The notes: generated by a model from the letters alone, not told the origin. DNA of 64,000 nt from an uncultured Clostridia bacterium (GCA_934255545.1 CAKQOE010000001.1:106929-170928), one strand, 5' to 3'; shown: positions 20,846 through 28,222, counted from the first letter of the stretch. Numbers and translations are program-made.

Positions 20846-21145
20846 TAGAATATTTTATAAAAAACATGTAAAAAACAGGTTTGAAAGCAGGGTAAAAACG
20901 CTGATACGGCGAGATTCGCGATTTCAGCGTTTTTTTTAGATATTTGATACCGGAGTATGATAAAAAACGTCTTAGAGCATATTTTTTTGGCGTGGTGACG
21001 CGCATTTATCTTTATTATTTATTGTATGATGATCATAGTGAGAGGGCCATCTGCGAATAATTATAGAAATCATAATGGAAATAAGTTATAATATCTAAAG
21101 TTGTATTAAATACCGTATTTATTTTGAACGGAATGAGGTGGAATA
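20846..21145. other. Gap between noc and parA
   Basis: Contains the noc terminator near 20894-20938; the remaining ~200 bp are A/T-rich, presumably with the parAB promoter, but I see no unambiguous boxes. Confidence 0.5.
20894..20938 (+). terminator. Terminator after noc
   Basis: AAAAACGCTGA...TCAGCGTTTTTTTT with an inner CGGCGAGATTCGCG loop. Confidence 0.88.
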
Positions 21146-21934
21146 TTGGGTAAGGCAATCGCTATTTTTAATCAGAAAGGCGGAGTCGGTAAGACTACTA
21201 CGAATATAAATCTTGCTGCCTGCCTCGCTATAAAAGGCAAGAAGATCCTTGTAATAGATATAGATCCTCAGGGCAATACTACGAGCGGACTTGGTATTGC
21301 AAAGAAGGGTCTTAAAGATACAATGTACGAAGTGCTGATAATAGACGGATACGATCCACATAACGCTATAAGGCATACTGTGGTAAAGGGGATGGATATA
21401 ATACCTGCAAGTGTTGAGCTTGCCGGAGCTGAGGTCGAAATGGTGCAGCTTGAGGGACGTGACAAAAGACTTAAACATGCACTTGATTCGATAAAAGATG
21501 ATTATGACTACATATTTATAGATTGCCCTCCTTCACTTGGACTGCTTACTATAAATTCTCTGACAGCTGTTGACAGTGTTCTGATCCCTATACAGTGTGA
21601 GTTTTATGCTCTTGAGGGTGTAAGCCAGCTGATGAGTACGATAGATCTTGTAAAAAAGAGCATGAACAAAAAATTGGAGATACAGGGTGTCATACTCAGT
21701 ATGTTTGATGGAAGGACAAATCTTTCGATACAGGTAGTTGAAGAAGTTAAAAAATATTTCAAGCAGAAAGTGTATGCTACTGTAATACCAAGAAACGTGC
21801 GTCTTGCTGAGGCGCCGAGCTATGGACTGCCTATTATGGAATACGATCCAAAATCTATGGGAGCTAAGGCTTATATGGAATTTGCTGAGGAATTCCTGGC
21901 AAATGAAAATGCTAAGAAGAGAGGAAAGAAGTAA
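21146..21934 (+). CDS. parA: Chromosome-partitioning ATPase ParA/Soj
   Basis: This 262-residue deviant Walker ATPase has MGKAIAIFNQKGGVGKTTTNINLA (written in parts: FNQKGGVGKTTT), the second lysine-bearing loop typical of ParA, DIDPQGNTTSGLG, and DCPPSLGLLTINSL. It acts with ParB and parS in origin segregation and regulates DnaA. The start is TTG at 21146 with GAGGTGG upstream. It abuts parB directly. Confidence 0.97.
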   Translation: MGKAIAIFNQKGGVGKTTTNINLAACLAIKGKKILVIDIDPQGNTTSGLGIAKKGLKDTMYEVLIIDGYDPHNAIRHTVVKGMDIIPASVELAGAEVEMVQLEGRDKRLKHALDSIKDDYDYIFIDCPPSLGLLTINSLTAVDSVLIPIQCEFYALEGVSQLMSTIDLVKKSMNKKLEIQGVILSMFDGRTNLSIQVVEEVKKYFKQKVYATVIPRNVRLAEAPSYGLPIMEYDPKSMGAKAYMEFAEEFLANENAKKRGKK

Positions 21935-22855
21935 ATGGCAGTTAAACGTTCAGGTGGATTGGGAAGAGGATTGGACGCATTGTTCAGTGATTCTTCTATT
22001 GCGGAGGAAGTGGCAGCAGAGATAGATGAACCGGAAGCAGGTACAGATGATCCTGTTGGGAATGGTATAAGATATATAAAGATAGATGATATAAAGCCAA
22101 ATGCTTCTCAGCCGAGAAAGAATTTTGATGAATCAGCTATAGACGATCTTGCTGAGTCTATAAAACTTCACGGTCTTATCCAGCCTATAATTGTAAGACC
22201 ATCGGGTGCATCGTATGAAATAGTAGCGGGTGAACGTCGTTGGAGGGCTGCAAAAAAAGCTGAACTTAAAACGCTGCCTTGCATTGTCAGAGAGTTGTCT
22301 GACCGTGAAAATATGCTTCTTGCGATAATAGAAAATACTCAGCGCGAGGATCTTAACCCTGTAGAAGAGGCTCTTGCTTTTGAAGCTATGATAAAGCATT
22401 ATGAGCTTACTCAGGAGGAAGTTTCTAAAAGTGTCGGCAAGAGTAGACCGTATATAACGAATGCTCTCAGGCTTTTGAAGCTTCCTGAGAAGGTAAGGCA
22501 GATGCTTGTTGATGGGCATTTAACGGGAGGACATGCAAGAGCTATTGCCGGCATAGAAGATGAAGCAACGCAGATAAAGCTTGCAAAGCTGGCAGCTGAC
22601 GGCGGACTTTCTGTAAGGGCTCTTGAGCAGATGATAGCTGAGACTCCTGAAAAACAAAAGAAGAAGAATATAAAGCCGACAAAGAAGGATAAGAGTCCTG
22701 AGATAATTTCTGCTGAAAATGAACTTAAGCAGATACTGGGAACGAGGGTATCACTTCCGCCTACAACCGGTAAGGGTAAGATAGAAATATCGTTTTATTC
22801 GCAGGATGAGCTTGAAAGAATATTGGAAATGCTTATGTCCTTGAGAAATCTTTAA
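21935..22855 (+). CDS. parB: Chromosome-partitioning protein ParB/Spo0J
   Basis: This 306-residue CTP-dependent clamp loads at parS. It has the ParB N-domain (KPNASQPRKNFDESAI, VAGERRWRAAKKAELK, ENTQREDLNPVEEA), a helix-turn-helix (LTQEEVSKSVGKSRPYITNALRLL), and a C-terminal dimerisation domain. The ATG directly follows the parA stop. A canonical parS lies 27 bp downstream. Confidence 0.97.
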   Translation: MAVKRSGGLGRGLDALFSDSSIAEEVAAEIDEPEAGTDDPVGNGIRYIKIDDIKPNASQPRKNFDESAIDDLAESIKLHGLIQPIIVRPSGASYEIVAGERRWRAAKKAELKTLPCIVRELSDRENMLLAIIENTQREDLNPVEEALAFEAMIKHYELTQEEVSKSVGKSRPYITNALRLLKLPEKVRQMLVDGHLTGGHARAIAGIEDEATQIKLAKLAADGGLSVRALEQMIAETPEKQKKKNIKPTKKDKSPEIISAENELKQILGTRVSLPPTTGKGKIEISFYSQDELERILEMLMSLRNL

Positions 22856-22867
22856 AATAAAATCTGT

Positions 22868-22911
22868 AAAGAAAAATGTCATGTTTCACGTGAAACATGA
22901 CATTTTTCTTT
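22868..22911. promoter_or_regulatory. parS: parS centromere site inside a 44-bp perfect palindrome that also serves as terminator
   Basis: The central 16 bp TGTTTCACGTGAAACA (22882-22897) equal the classic parS sequence. The palindrome extends perfectly 14 bp on each side to an A-run on the left and a T-run (CATTTTTCTTT) on the right, so its transcript folds as a bidirectional rho-independent terminator between convergent parB (+) and the EamA gene (-). Confidence 0.95.
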
Positions 22912-22940
22912 GATATCCGAATATACATCTATACATATAG

Positions 22941-23363
22941 CTATTTATTTATAAAGTAGAGACCTACAAGACATATAACTATGCCTATTATTTTATTAGC
23001 ATTCATACCTTCATTATATAGAATAGCGCCTACAAAAATAAGAGCAATAGCAACGAAAACGCTTTGGATTATAGATGCTGTGTTGACAGCCCATCCGGCT
23101 TTATATGCATATATTACGCCTACTTCAAGGCCAACAACAGAGATACCTAACAATGCAGGGTAAATATTCATTTTTGAATATTCATGCATAAGGTTTCCTC
23201 CGCGTGTCATTACAAAAAACATTATTGCGGAGCATAGTGCTCCCACAAGATATGTTATTGTCATAGAAGCCATAGTATTCATATCTTTAGGCAGTCCTTT
23301 TGCACATATATGGTATATGATGTTAGAAAAAACTACGAGTGCTATGGGCCAGATCATTGCCAT
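22941..23363 (-). CDS. EamA/DMT-family small transporter
   Basis: This protein of about 140 residues has four to five hydrophobic helices and EamA/small-multidrug-resistance character: an N-terminal MAMIWPIALVVFSNIIYHI, a central ALLGISVVGLEVGVIYAYKAGW, and a C-terminal NEGMNANKIIGIVICLVGLYFI, the typical last helix of half-size DMT transporters. The half-size suggests it works as a dimer. I chose ATG 23363 because TGGAGG is 8 bases upstream. It is preceded by its own consensus promoter and an attenuator-like leader, which hints at a small-molecule-controlled exporter. The substrate is unknown. Confidence 0.8.
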   Translation of the reverse strand: MAMIWPIALVVFSNIIYHICAKGLPKDMNTMASMTITYLVGALCSAIMFFVMTRGGNLMHEYSKMNIYPALLGISVVGLEVGVIYAYKAGWAVNTASIIQSVFVAIALIFVGAILYNEGMNANKIIGIVICLVGLYFINK

Positions 23364-23459
23364 TTTATTTCCTCCATATAACTTCACAGGGCTGTATTTT
23401 TTAAACAATAAAAAACAGCCAGACTTTTTCAGCCTGACTGTCGGTAGGTGCTCACCCGT
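23364..23459 (-). promoter_or_regulatory. Attenuator-type leader (riboswitch candidate) of the EamA transporter gene
   Basis: From the predicted start near 23459 the RNA contains a G/C-rich 5' element (ACGGGUGAGCACCUACCG). A second hairpin ACAGUCAGGCU/AGUCUGGCUGU (with two G-U pairs) and six U residues follow, then the gene 45 bases later. A terminator placed between a strong promoter and a transporter gene is the layout of transcription-regulating riboswitches. The ligand class is not identified. A guanidine-type aptamer is conceivable because such aptamers control small drug-type exporters, but this is inference. Confidence 0.5.
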
Positions 23460-23465
23460 ATTTCT

Positions 23466-23494
23466 AATATATTATGCAGACATAAAAATGTCAA
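23466..23494 (-). promoter_or_regulatory. Promoter of the EamA transporter gene
   Basis: On the minus strand TTGACA, 17-bp spacer, TATATT. Confidence 0.85.
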
Positions 23495-23533
23495 TGCCTT
23501 GGATAGTGTTTTCGCTCATTAAGTTTACGATCT

Positions 23534-23995
23534 CTATTTGCAGACATCGACCCAGCCTTTTGAATTTGATATCTGTTCGAGCTCAGGAATAGTGAGCTTT
23601 ACTGCACTGTGGTCATTACCTGCTGCAGGGTATACTGTCTCAAAATGCTTAAGGCTTTCATCAAGATAAACGTTGATATCAGGATCGATACCGAAAGGGC
23701 AGACGCCACCGGGAGCATGTCCGATCAGTGATTCAACATCATCAAAAGGGATCATTTTAGCTTTTGTATGAAATGTATCTTTATATTTTCTGTTATCTAT
23801 GCGTGAAGTTCCTTCTGCAAGTATGAGGACAGGTCTATCGTCCTGAATAAATGACATTGTCTTAGCTATCATTCCTGGTTCAACGCCAAGTGCGGCAGCG
23901 GCTTCTGCAACTGTGGCAGTAGAAGCTTCAAGTTCTATAAGATGGTCGATAAAACCGAACTGTTCAAGATAGTTTTTTGCTTTTTCTAAAGACAT
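23534..23995 (-). CDS. YbaK/EbsC-type aminoacyl-tRNA deacylase-like protein
   Basis: This 153-residue protein has the YbaK fold: an N-terminal AKNYLEQFGFIDHLIELEAST, AAAALGVEPGMIAKTMSFI (the conserved Lys near residue 46 sits in the IAKTM motif), and GHAPGGVCPFGI, the glycine-rich loop of the editing site. Members hydrolyse mischarged aminoacyl-tRNAs in trans, most often Cys-tRNA-Pro. The substrate here is not certain. It stands in a minus-strand row with the peroxiredoxin gene 51 bp upstream. Confidence 0.9.
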   Translation of the reverse strand: MSLEKAKNYLEQFGFIDHLIELEASTATVAEAAAALGVEPGMIAKTMSFIQDDRPVLILAEGTSRIDNRKYKDTFHTKAKMIPFDDVESLIGHAPGGVCPFGIDPDINVYLDESLKHFETVYPAAGNDHSAVKLTIPELEQISNSKGWVDVCK

Positions 23996-24046
23996 TTTTA
24001 TATACTCCTTAAGATATATGGATCTATTTAGCGATTTAATAAAGCA

Positions 24047-24499
24047 TCATATTTCATTAAGCATATTTTCAGGATCATCCGCAGCTTTTACTTTATCGTT
24101 AGCTTTTACGATCATTCCACTTTCATCTATCAGATAAGTAGTCCTAACTACGCCCATAGATACTTTTCCTGAACGCTTCTTTTCTTTCCAGACATCGTAG
24201 GCCTTTATAACATTAAGCTCAGGATCTGAAAGTATCGTAAATCCAAGTCCGTATTTTTCTTCAAAGCGCTTGTGGGAAGCAACAGTATCCTTACTTACAC
24301 CAAGTATGACTGCGTTCTTTTCATCAAACTGAGGCCGGCGTTCTGAGTACCCGCATGCCTGCTTTGTGCATCCTGCTGTACTGTCTTTTGGGTAAAAATA
24401 CAGTATGATCTTTTTACCAATATAGTCAGAAAGTCTGTGCATATCACCATTCTGATCCGGCAGCTCAAAATCCGGAGCCTTTATTCCTGTTTCTAACAT
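24047..24499 (-). CDS. bcp: Thioredoxin-dependent peroxiredoxin, Bcp/PrxQ type
   Basis: This 150-residue thiol peroxidase reduces hydrogen peroxide and organic peroxides. The active site DSTAGCTKQACGYSE carries the peroxidatic Cys followed five residues later by the resolving Cys, diagnostic of PrxQ/Bcp. FELPDQNGDMHRLSDYIGKK and LYFYPKDSTAGC are family motifs. It starts with ATG 24499 after AGGAAG. It likely protects an anaerobe from oxygen exposure. Confidence 0.94.
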   Translation of the reverse strand: MLETGIKAPDFELPDQNGDMHRLSDYIGKKIILYFYPKDSTAGCTKQACGYSERRPQFDEKNAVILGVSKDTVASHKRFEEKYGLGFTILSDPELNVIKAYDVWKEKKRSGKVSMGVVRTTYLIDESGMIVKANDKVKAADDPENMLNEI

Positions 24500-24527
24500 A
24501 ATTTTCTTCCTTTCATTTATTTACGAT

Positions 24528-24937
24528 AAAGTATACGTTTTTGTAAGTACAGGATGCGGAATTGCTGATGAACATACGGAACACTCCGCGGTCGCAGAAT
24601 GGGACGCTGCATTCCGTTCGGTTCACAGAGCTTTTGAAGCCCTGCCCGTATCTATGATACGGCGCGCAGGTCTCATACAGAAATTGCGCAGCTTCAGCTG
24701 CAGTGCAATTTTTCAGTTTGTTAAAAATAACTCGCGGCAGAGAATGAATTTTCCTTCGGAAAATTCAACCATTGTAAGCGCTTGCGCGCGTTCCGCTCAA
24801 ACATATTTTTAACGTATAGGCTCTGTTCACCTCACGGGTAGCATCACCATTCTGCTCCGACGCTCCGCTTATCCGTATGTTCATCAGTTCTGCAGCATCT
24901 TTGCAATAACAATAGTTAAAGAAAAGTATACGTTTTT
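24528..24937. mobile_element. Non-coding inverted-repeat element with 15-bp flanking direct repeats (MITE-like or structured RNA)
   Basis: AAAGTATACGTTTTT occurs at both ends (24528-24542 and 24923-24937), as expected of a target-site duplication. Inside, the two ends are imperfect inverted repeats. CTGATGAACATACGGA near 24564-24579 matches the reverse complement of TCCGTATGTTCATCAG near 24871-24886, and further in GCAGAATGG matches CCATTCTGC. The interior holds strong hairpins: CCGTATC/GATACGG (24647), AAATTGC..GCAATTT (24681), TGAATTTTCC/GGAAAATTCA (24745). There is no ORF with a ribosome binding site. It fills the 442-bp gap between bcp and the HD-ferredoxin gene. Confidence 0.6.
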
Positions 24938-24941
24938 AAAA

Positions 24942-25715
24942 TCATATCCGTATAATAGCGCGGTGTGCACATACGTTGAAGCATGTACCGCAATGAGCGC
25001 AGGCGCTTTGGTCTATATATACCGGACGGCGTGAGCCGTCGATACATTGTTCCGGACAGACATCGATACACGTTCTGCATTGTATGCATTTGTCCGAAAC
25101 TGCAAATCCTCTGCGTATACGCATGGTCTGATAAATGATATTAGGGATAACTTTTGTGGAAACGCTGTCAGATGCTTCGTTATCAGGATCAGGCGTTTCT
25201 TCAGATACAGCATCGGCATCTGTAAATCCAAACATATCTCTACATAGCATCCGGCCGGATGAAGTCCTGAATATTTTATTATATGCAGATATAACAGCTT
25301 TTAAAGGCAGCTCATCCTCATACAGATTTACAAGGAAATCAGCTTCCACAAGTATACGGTAATCAGCAGAGTCTATATTTTTATATGTGTGATGATGGGC
25401 GATGAGCCAGCATACACGCTCTGTAACATCGGGACTGTATCCAAGCGAGGTAAGCATTTTTTTAGCTTCGGCCGGCCCCTCGAGTTCCTGATGCTTACCG
25501 GTACAGTCGCCATACTTCTGTTCACTGATCTTTATACCTATGTCATGCGTAATTGCAGCAGCTTCAAGAGTAAATATTTCATCCTCAGAAAGTGATTCCA
25601 TATTGGCTATCATTAGCGCAAAGCTGTGAACCTTCATAAAATGCTGTATACGTTTAGGGTCACCCGAAAAATATCTTATCATTGAGCATATAAGCTCAGT
25701 ATGGTCATTCATCAT
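24942..25715 (-). CDS. HD-domain protein fused to a C-terminal 2x[4Fe-4S] ferredoxin domain
   Basis: This protein has about 257 residues. The N-terminal part is an HD phosphohydrolase-like domain: HSFALMIANME, AITHDIGIKI (the HD pair) and LIAHHHTYKN, followed by VEADFLVNLYED. A linker of about 40 acidic residues follows. The last 60 residues are a bacterial-type ferredoxin with CIQCRTCIDVCPEQC and CAHCGTCFNVCAH, two full CxxCxxCxxxC motifs. HD domains hydrolyse nucleotides or phosphodiesters. An attached ferredoxin suggests redox sensing or electron transfer. I chose ATG 25715, which has GAGGAT upstream. The substrate is unknown. Confidence 0.8.
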   Translation of the reverse strand: MMNDHTELICSMIRYFSGDPKRIQHFMKVHSFALMIANMESLSEDEIFTLEAAAITHDIGIKISEQKYGDCTGKHQELEGPAEAKKMLTSLGYSPDVTERVCWLIAHHHTYKNIDSADYRILVEADFLVNLYEDELPLKAVISAYNKIFRTSSGRMLCRDMFGFTDADAVSEETPDPDNEASDSVSTKVIPNIIYQTMRIRRGFAVSDKCIQCRTCIDVCPEQCIDGSRRPVYIDQSACAHCGTCFNVCAHRAIIRI

Positions 25716-26069
25716 AATTTTATCCTCTATATAGTCAGGCACCACTTAATATGTACCTGATGTTTCACATGAAACCTCAGGCAGTACAGAAGTGCTTTTA
25801 CAGTTTAAAGCAAAATCTGAGTTTTGCTGAATATTATTTTACCACGTATCATTGTAGGCAGGTACAATTATTAGACTATATGTACAATATGATCTGATTT
25901 TTTACATACTAAGCCGTATTGACGAAACACAAGTTATATTGTAACGTAAATAATATATATTACATAAAAACGGACAGCACAGCAGATACAGCTAAACGAC
26001 CGTATGTATCATACCCGTACAGCATAATGTCAGATACATATCGGTCTATCAGGAAAGAGAAGAGAGCGA
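25716..26069. other. Gap with a degenerate parS-like site, otherwise no gene
   Basis: TGTTTCACATGAAACC lies at 25761-25776. The rest is A/T-rich sequence upstream of the small gene at 26070; I see no clear promoter boxes or ORFs. Confidence 0.5.
25761..25776. promoter_or_regulatory. Degenerate parS-like site
   Basis: TGTTTCACATGAAACC matches parS at 14 of 16 positions, in the divergent region upstream of the HD-ferredoxin gene and 2.9 kb from the canonical site. Confidence 0.45.
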
Positions 26070-26291
26070 ATGAATCCCGTAACAGCATTAAAATTAAAAA
26101 AGATAGCAAAAGATTTCAGCGGTCTTCATCCCAAATTCGCAGAATTTATGCGGACAAATTATCTGGAGAACCTTCAGGAAGGAACGATAATAAAAGTCGT
26201 GATACAGCCGCCGGATGGAGAAGCATCAGCATCGGCAATGAAGGTAAAGAAAAGTGATATAAGACTTATTGAGGATCTTAAGAATCTTTAG
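26070..26291 (+). CDS. Small conserved hypothetical protein (73 aa)
   Basis: The sequence begins MNPVTALKLKKIAKDFSGLH, continues with HPKFAEFMRTNYLENLQEGTIIKVV and ends SDIRLIEDLKNL. The pattern MNP..K-L-K-HPKF..F....EGT-I...PdG resembles a family of ~70-residue soluble proteins common in Clostridia with no known function. A purine-rich AGAGAAGAGAG lies 8 bases before the ATG. It is followed by a 26-residue membrane peptide gene and a cysteine desulfurase. Confidence 0.75.
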   Translation: MNPVTALKLKKIAKDFSGLHPKFAEFMRTNYLENLQEGTIIKVVIQPPDGEASASAMKVKKSDIRLIEDLKNL

Positions 26292-26357
26292 CAGGATAAA
26301 ATAAAAAGACATCAGCATGATAAAGTACAACTGTCAGTAAAAGTAAGGAGGGTCATA

Positions 26358-26438
26358 ATGAAACAGCATAAATTCTGGGCAGCAGCAGCAACATTCTGCA
26401 TGATCATGGCATGCATAACCGGAAAGAGACATAAATAA
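26358..26438 (+). CDS. 26-residue single-helix membrane peptide
   Basis: MKQHKFWAAAATFCMIMACI is followed by TGKRHK and a stop. It has a basic N-terminus, one hydrophobic helix and a basic tail, preceded by TAAGGAGGG 7 bases before the ATG. Peptides of the form M-K-x-H-K-F/W-W-A..CM.M...G-x-K-x are widespread in Clostridia, so I consider it real. The function is unknown. Confidence 0.65.
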   Translation: MKQHKFWAAAATFCMIMACITGKRHK

Positions 26439-26480
26439 CAGAATAAAGTACAGACCGATAAAAGAAAGTAATGGATGACG

Positions 26481-26516
26481 ACCCCCGCGCATATATATAA
26501 GCACGGGGGTGTTTTT
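26481..26516 (+). promoter_or_regulatory. Hairpin that carries both a terminator and the ribosome binding site of the next gene
   Basis: ACCCCCGCGC/GCACGGGGGT (10-bp arms, one mismatch, 10-base loop) is followed by GTTTTT and then directly by the ATG at 26517. The only Shine-Dalgarno-like bases (GGGGGTG) are in the 3' arm. Confidence 0.65.
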
Positions 26517-27665
26517 ATGATATATATGGATAATGCGGCTACATCATATCCAAAGCCTGAGCAGGTAATAGAAGCAGTTGCAGAATGTATGGCCGGATGG
26601 TGCGCAAATCCCGGCAGAGCCGGACACGAATATGCAATGAGATCTTCAGAAGAAATATACGGCACAAGAAAGAAAGCTGCAGCAATAGTCGGCGCCGGCG
26701 CCGAAGCAGAAAATATAATATTCACTAAAAACTGTACAGAAGCCCTGAATATGGCAATAAAAGGAATATTAAAAAAAGGCGACCATGTCATAACGACGAT
26801 GATGGAACACAATTCAGTTTTACGCCCACTTTTCTCAGCTAAAAGATACGGAATAGAAACATCGCTACTGCGATGCAGCTCAGAGGGATATCCTGAAAGC
26901 GGCAGCCTTGAAAAGGCACTGAAGAAAAACACTAAGATGATCATATGCACATTATCATCAAACGTGACAGGAACGATAATGCCGGTAGAAGAACTGGGAG
27001 CATTTGCAGATAAGCACGGCATAATTTTTATAATAGACGCAGCGCAGGGGCTAGGGAGCATACCGTTCGATGCAGGAAAATGTAAAGCGCATGCAGTGGC
27101 CGCCAGCGGCCATAAATCACTTATGGGGCCGCAGGGAACAGGATTCCTGTATACAGACAGTACGATCAGGCTGCAGCATATCATCGAGGGCGGAACAGGA
27201 ACAGAATCGCTTGAACTTAAACAGCCGGATAAAGCCCCGGAGGGTTATGAAGCCGGAACACTGAATGTACCGGGAATAACAGGCCTGAACGCCGGTCTGT
27301 CATATATACTCAGTGAAGGCATAGAGAAAATAAGGCGGAAAGAAAAAGATCTTATGGAATGTCTTCATGAAGAGTTGAAGGATGCAGAAGGAATCATTAT
27401 GTACGGGCCGCGAGATCCGGCTAAAAAAACAGCAGTACTTTCACTTAATATAGATGGCATGGACTGCGAAAAAGCAGCAGCGCTGCTCAATGATGAATAC
27501 GGTATAGGCGTAAGAGCAGGATACCACTGCGCGCCTCTGGCGCATAATGCGATAGGTACAGAAAATACAGGCTGTGTAAGGCTGTCACCGGGGCTGTTTT
27601 CAACATATGAAGATGTCATGGCGACAGCTGAGGCTCTGCGGCGTATAGCGTCAGAAAAGTGTTGA
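26517..27665 (+). CDS. Cysteine desulfurase family protein (class V PLP enzyme)
   Basis: This 382-residue PLP enzyme is of the NifS/SufS superfamily, group-II-like. It begins MIYMDNAATSYPKPEQVIEA. The PLP-binding Lys is in AASGHKSLMGPQGTGFLY and the PLP-phosphate region in EHNSVLRPL. The nucleophilic Cys is in RAGYHCAPLAH, with the end motif GCVRLSPGLFSTYEDV. It removes sulfur from cysteine for Fe-S clusters, thiolated tRNA or other acceptors, or acts as a selenocysteine lyase. The frame opens at 26475, but ATG 26517 matches the family start. No scaffold gene (sufU/iscU) is adjacent. Confidence 0.9.
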   Translation: MIYMDNAATSYPKPEQVIEAVAECMAGWCANPGRAGHEYAMRSSEEIYGTRKKAAAIVGAGAEAENIIFTKNCTEALNMAIKGILKKGDHVITTMMEHNSVLRPLFSAKRYGIETSLLRCSSEGYPESGSLEKALKKNTKMIICTLSSNVTGTIMPVEELGAFADKHGIIFIIDAAQGLGSIPFDAGKCKAHAVAASGHKSLMGPQGTGFLYTDSTIRLQHIIEGGTGTESLELKQPDKAPEGYEAGTLNVPGITGLNAGLSYILSEGIEKIRRKEKDLMECLHEELKDAEGIIMYGPRDPAKKTAVLSLNIDGMDCEKAAALLNDEYGIGVRAGYHCAPLAHNAIGTENTGCVRLSPGLFSTYEDVMATAEALRRIASEKC

Positions 27666-27710
27666 TAAAGTATTCAGTAGTAGAATATTTTTACGGGCAA
27701 AATTGCTGTT

Positions 27711-27726
27711 CAGCCGGTGACGGCTG
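27711..27726. repeat. Short hairpin repeat, copy 2 (loop GGTGAC)
   Basis: CAGCC-GGTGAC-GGCTG, 46 bp after the cysteine desulfurase stop. The stem differs from copies 1 and 3 by compensated changes, and the loop is identical. Confidence 0.6.
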
Positions 27727-27805
27727 CTGCGTTTCAAAGCTTTATTCATTGATCATTAATACTGCAGATCTGAAAAATTTATGTAAAAGTTTTTAAAAAT
27801 AAACA

Positions 27806-27893
27806 TTGACATATTGGTTAGTGGGTGCTAATCTATCTGTGGTTAGAGCTTGCTAACCTTTTATTTTGCTGCCCGGGTTAGGTAGAACTACCT
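27806..27893 (+). promoter_or_regulatory. feo promoter with DtxR-type operators
   Basis: TTGACA (27806-27811), 17-bp spacer and TAATCT (27829-27834) form a promoter. Three TTAG...CTAA/CTAC inverted repeats cover and follow it: GGTTAGTGGGTGCTAATC (27816), GGTTAGAGCTTGCTAACC (27841) and GGTTAGGTAGAACTACC (27876). These resemble DtxR/IdeR boxes (TTAGGTTAGSCTAACCTAA), consistent with iron-dependent repression. Confidence 0.75.
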
Positions 27894-27980
27894 TGAAGAA
27901 AGTGTAATATATGAAAATTGCAAGTAAAAGGCGCATGAGCTCAGTTGAGGTTTTACTTTACAGCAGAAAGGATGATGAAA

Positions 27981-28190
27981 ATGCCTTTAACAATGATCGA
28001 TACAGGCGCAAAGGGGACGATCAAGAAAGTCGGCGGTTCAGCAGAAACAAGAAGGTTCCTTGAGAATCTTGGATTTGTTGTAGGAGAGACTGTTACCGTA
28101 TTGTCTGCGTTTGGGGGCAATATGATTGTCAGCATAAAGGATTCGCGTGTGGCTATAAACAGTGACATGGCGATGAAGATTATAGTTTAG
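27981..28190 (+). CDS. feoA: FeoA-domain protein (first copy)
   Basis: This protein of about 69 residues has the SH3-like FeoA fold. It begins MPLTMIDTGAKGTIKKVGG, continues with ETRRFLENLGFVVGETVTVL and GGNMIVSIKDSRVAINSDMAMKI, including the final I/V strand. FeoA proteins support the FeoB ferrous iron transporter. I chose ATG 27981 because AAAGG lies 9 bases upstream; ATGs at 27972 and 27975 abut the Shine-Dalgarno. It opens the operon feoA-feoA-feoB. Confidence 0.9.
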   Translation: MPLTMIDTGAKGTIKKVGGSAETRRFLENLGFVVGETVTVLSAFGGNMIVSIKDSRVAINSDMAMKIIV

Positions 28191-28222
28191 TCTTCAGATA
28201 TTTCAGAGAATGGAGGTATATT

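Noticed and set aside
24528..24937. Element considered as a group II intron, insertion sequence or rRNA fragment
   Set aside because: No reverse transcriptase, transposase or rRNA-like sequence was seen; the size and flanking repeats fit a non-autonomous element or structured RNA better.
27841..27858. GGTTAG repeats considered as a riboswitch for the feo operon
   Set aside because: The half-site pattern repeats at several positions including between genes and overlaps the promoter, which fits protein operators rather than an aptamer.
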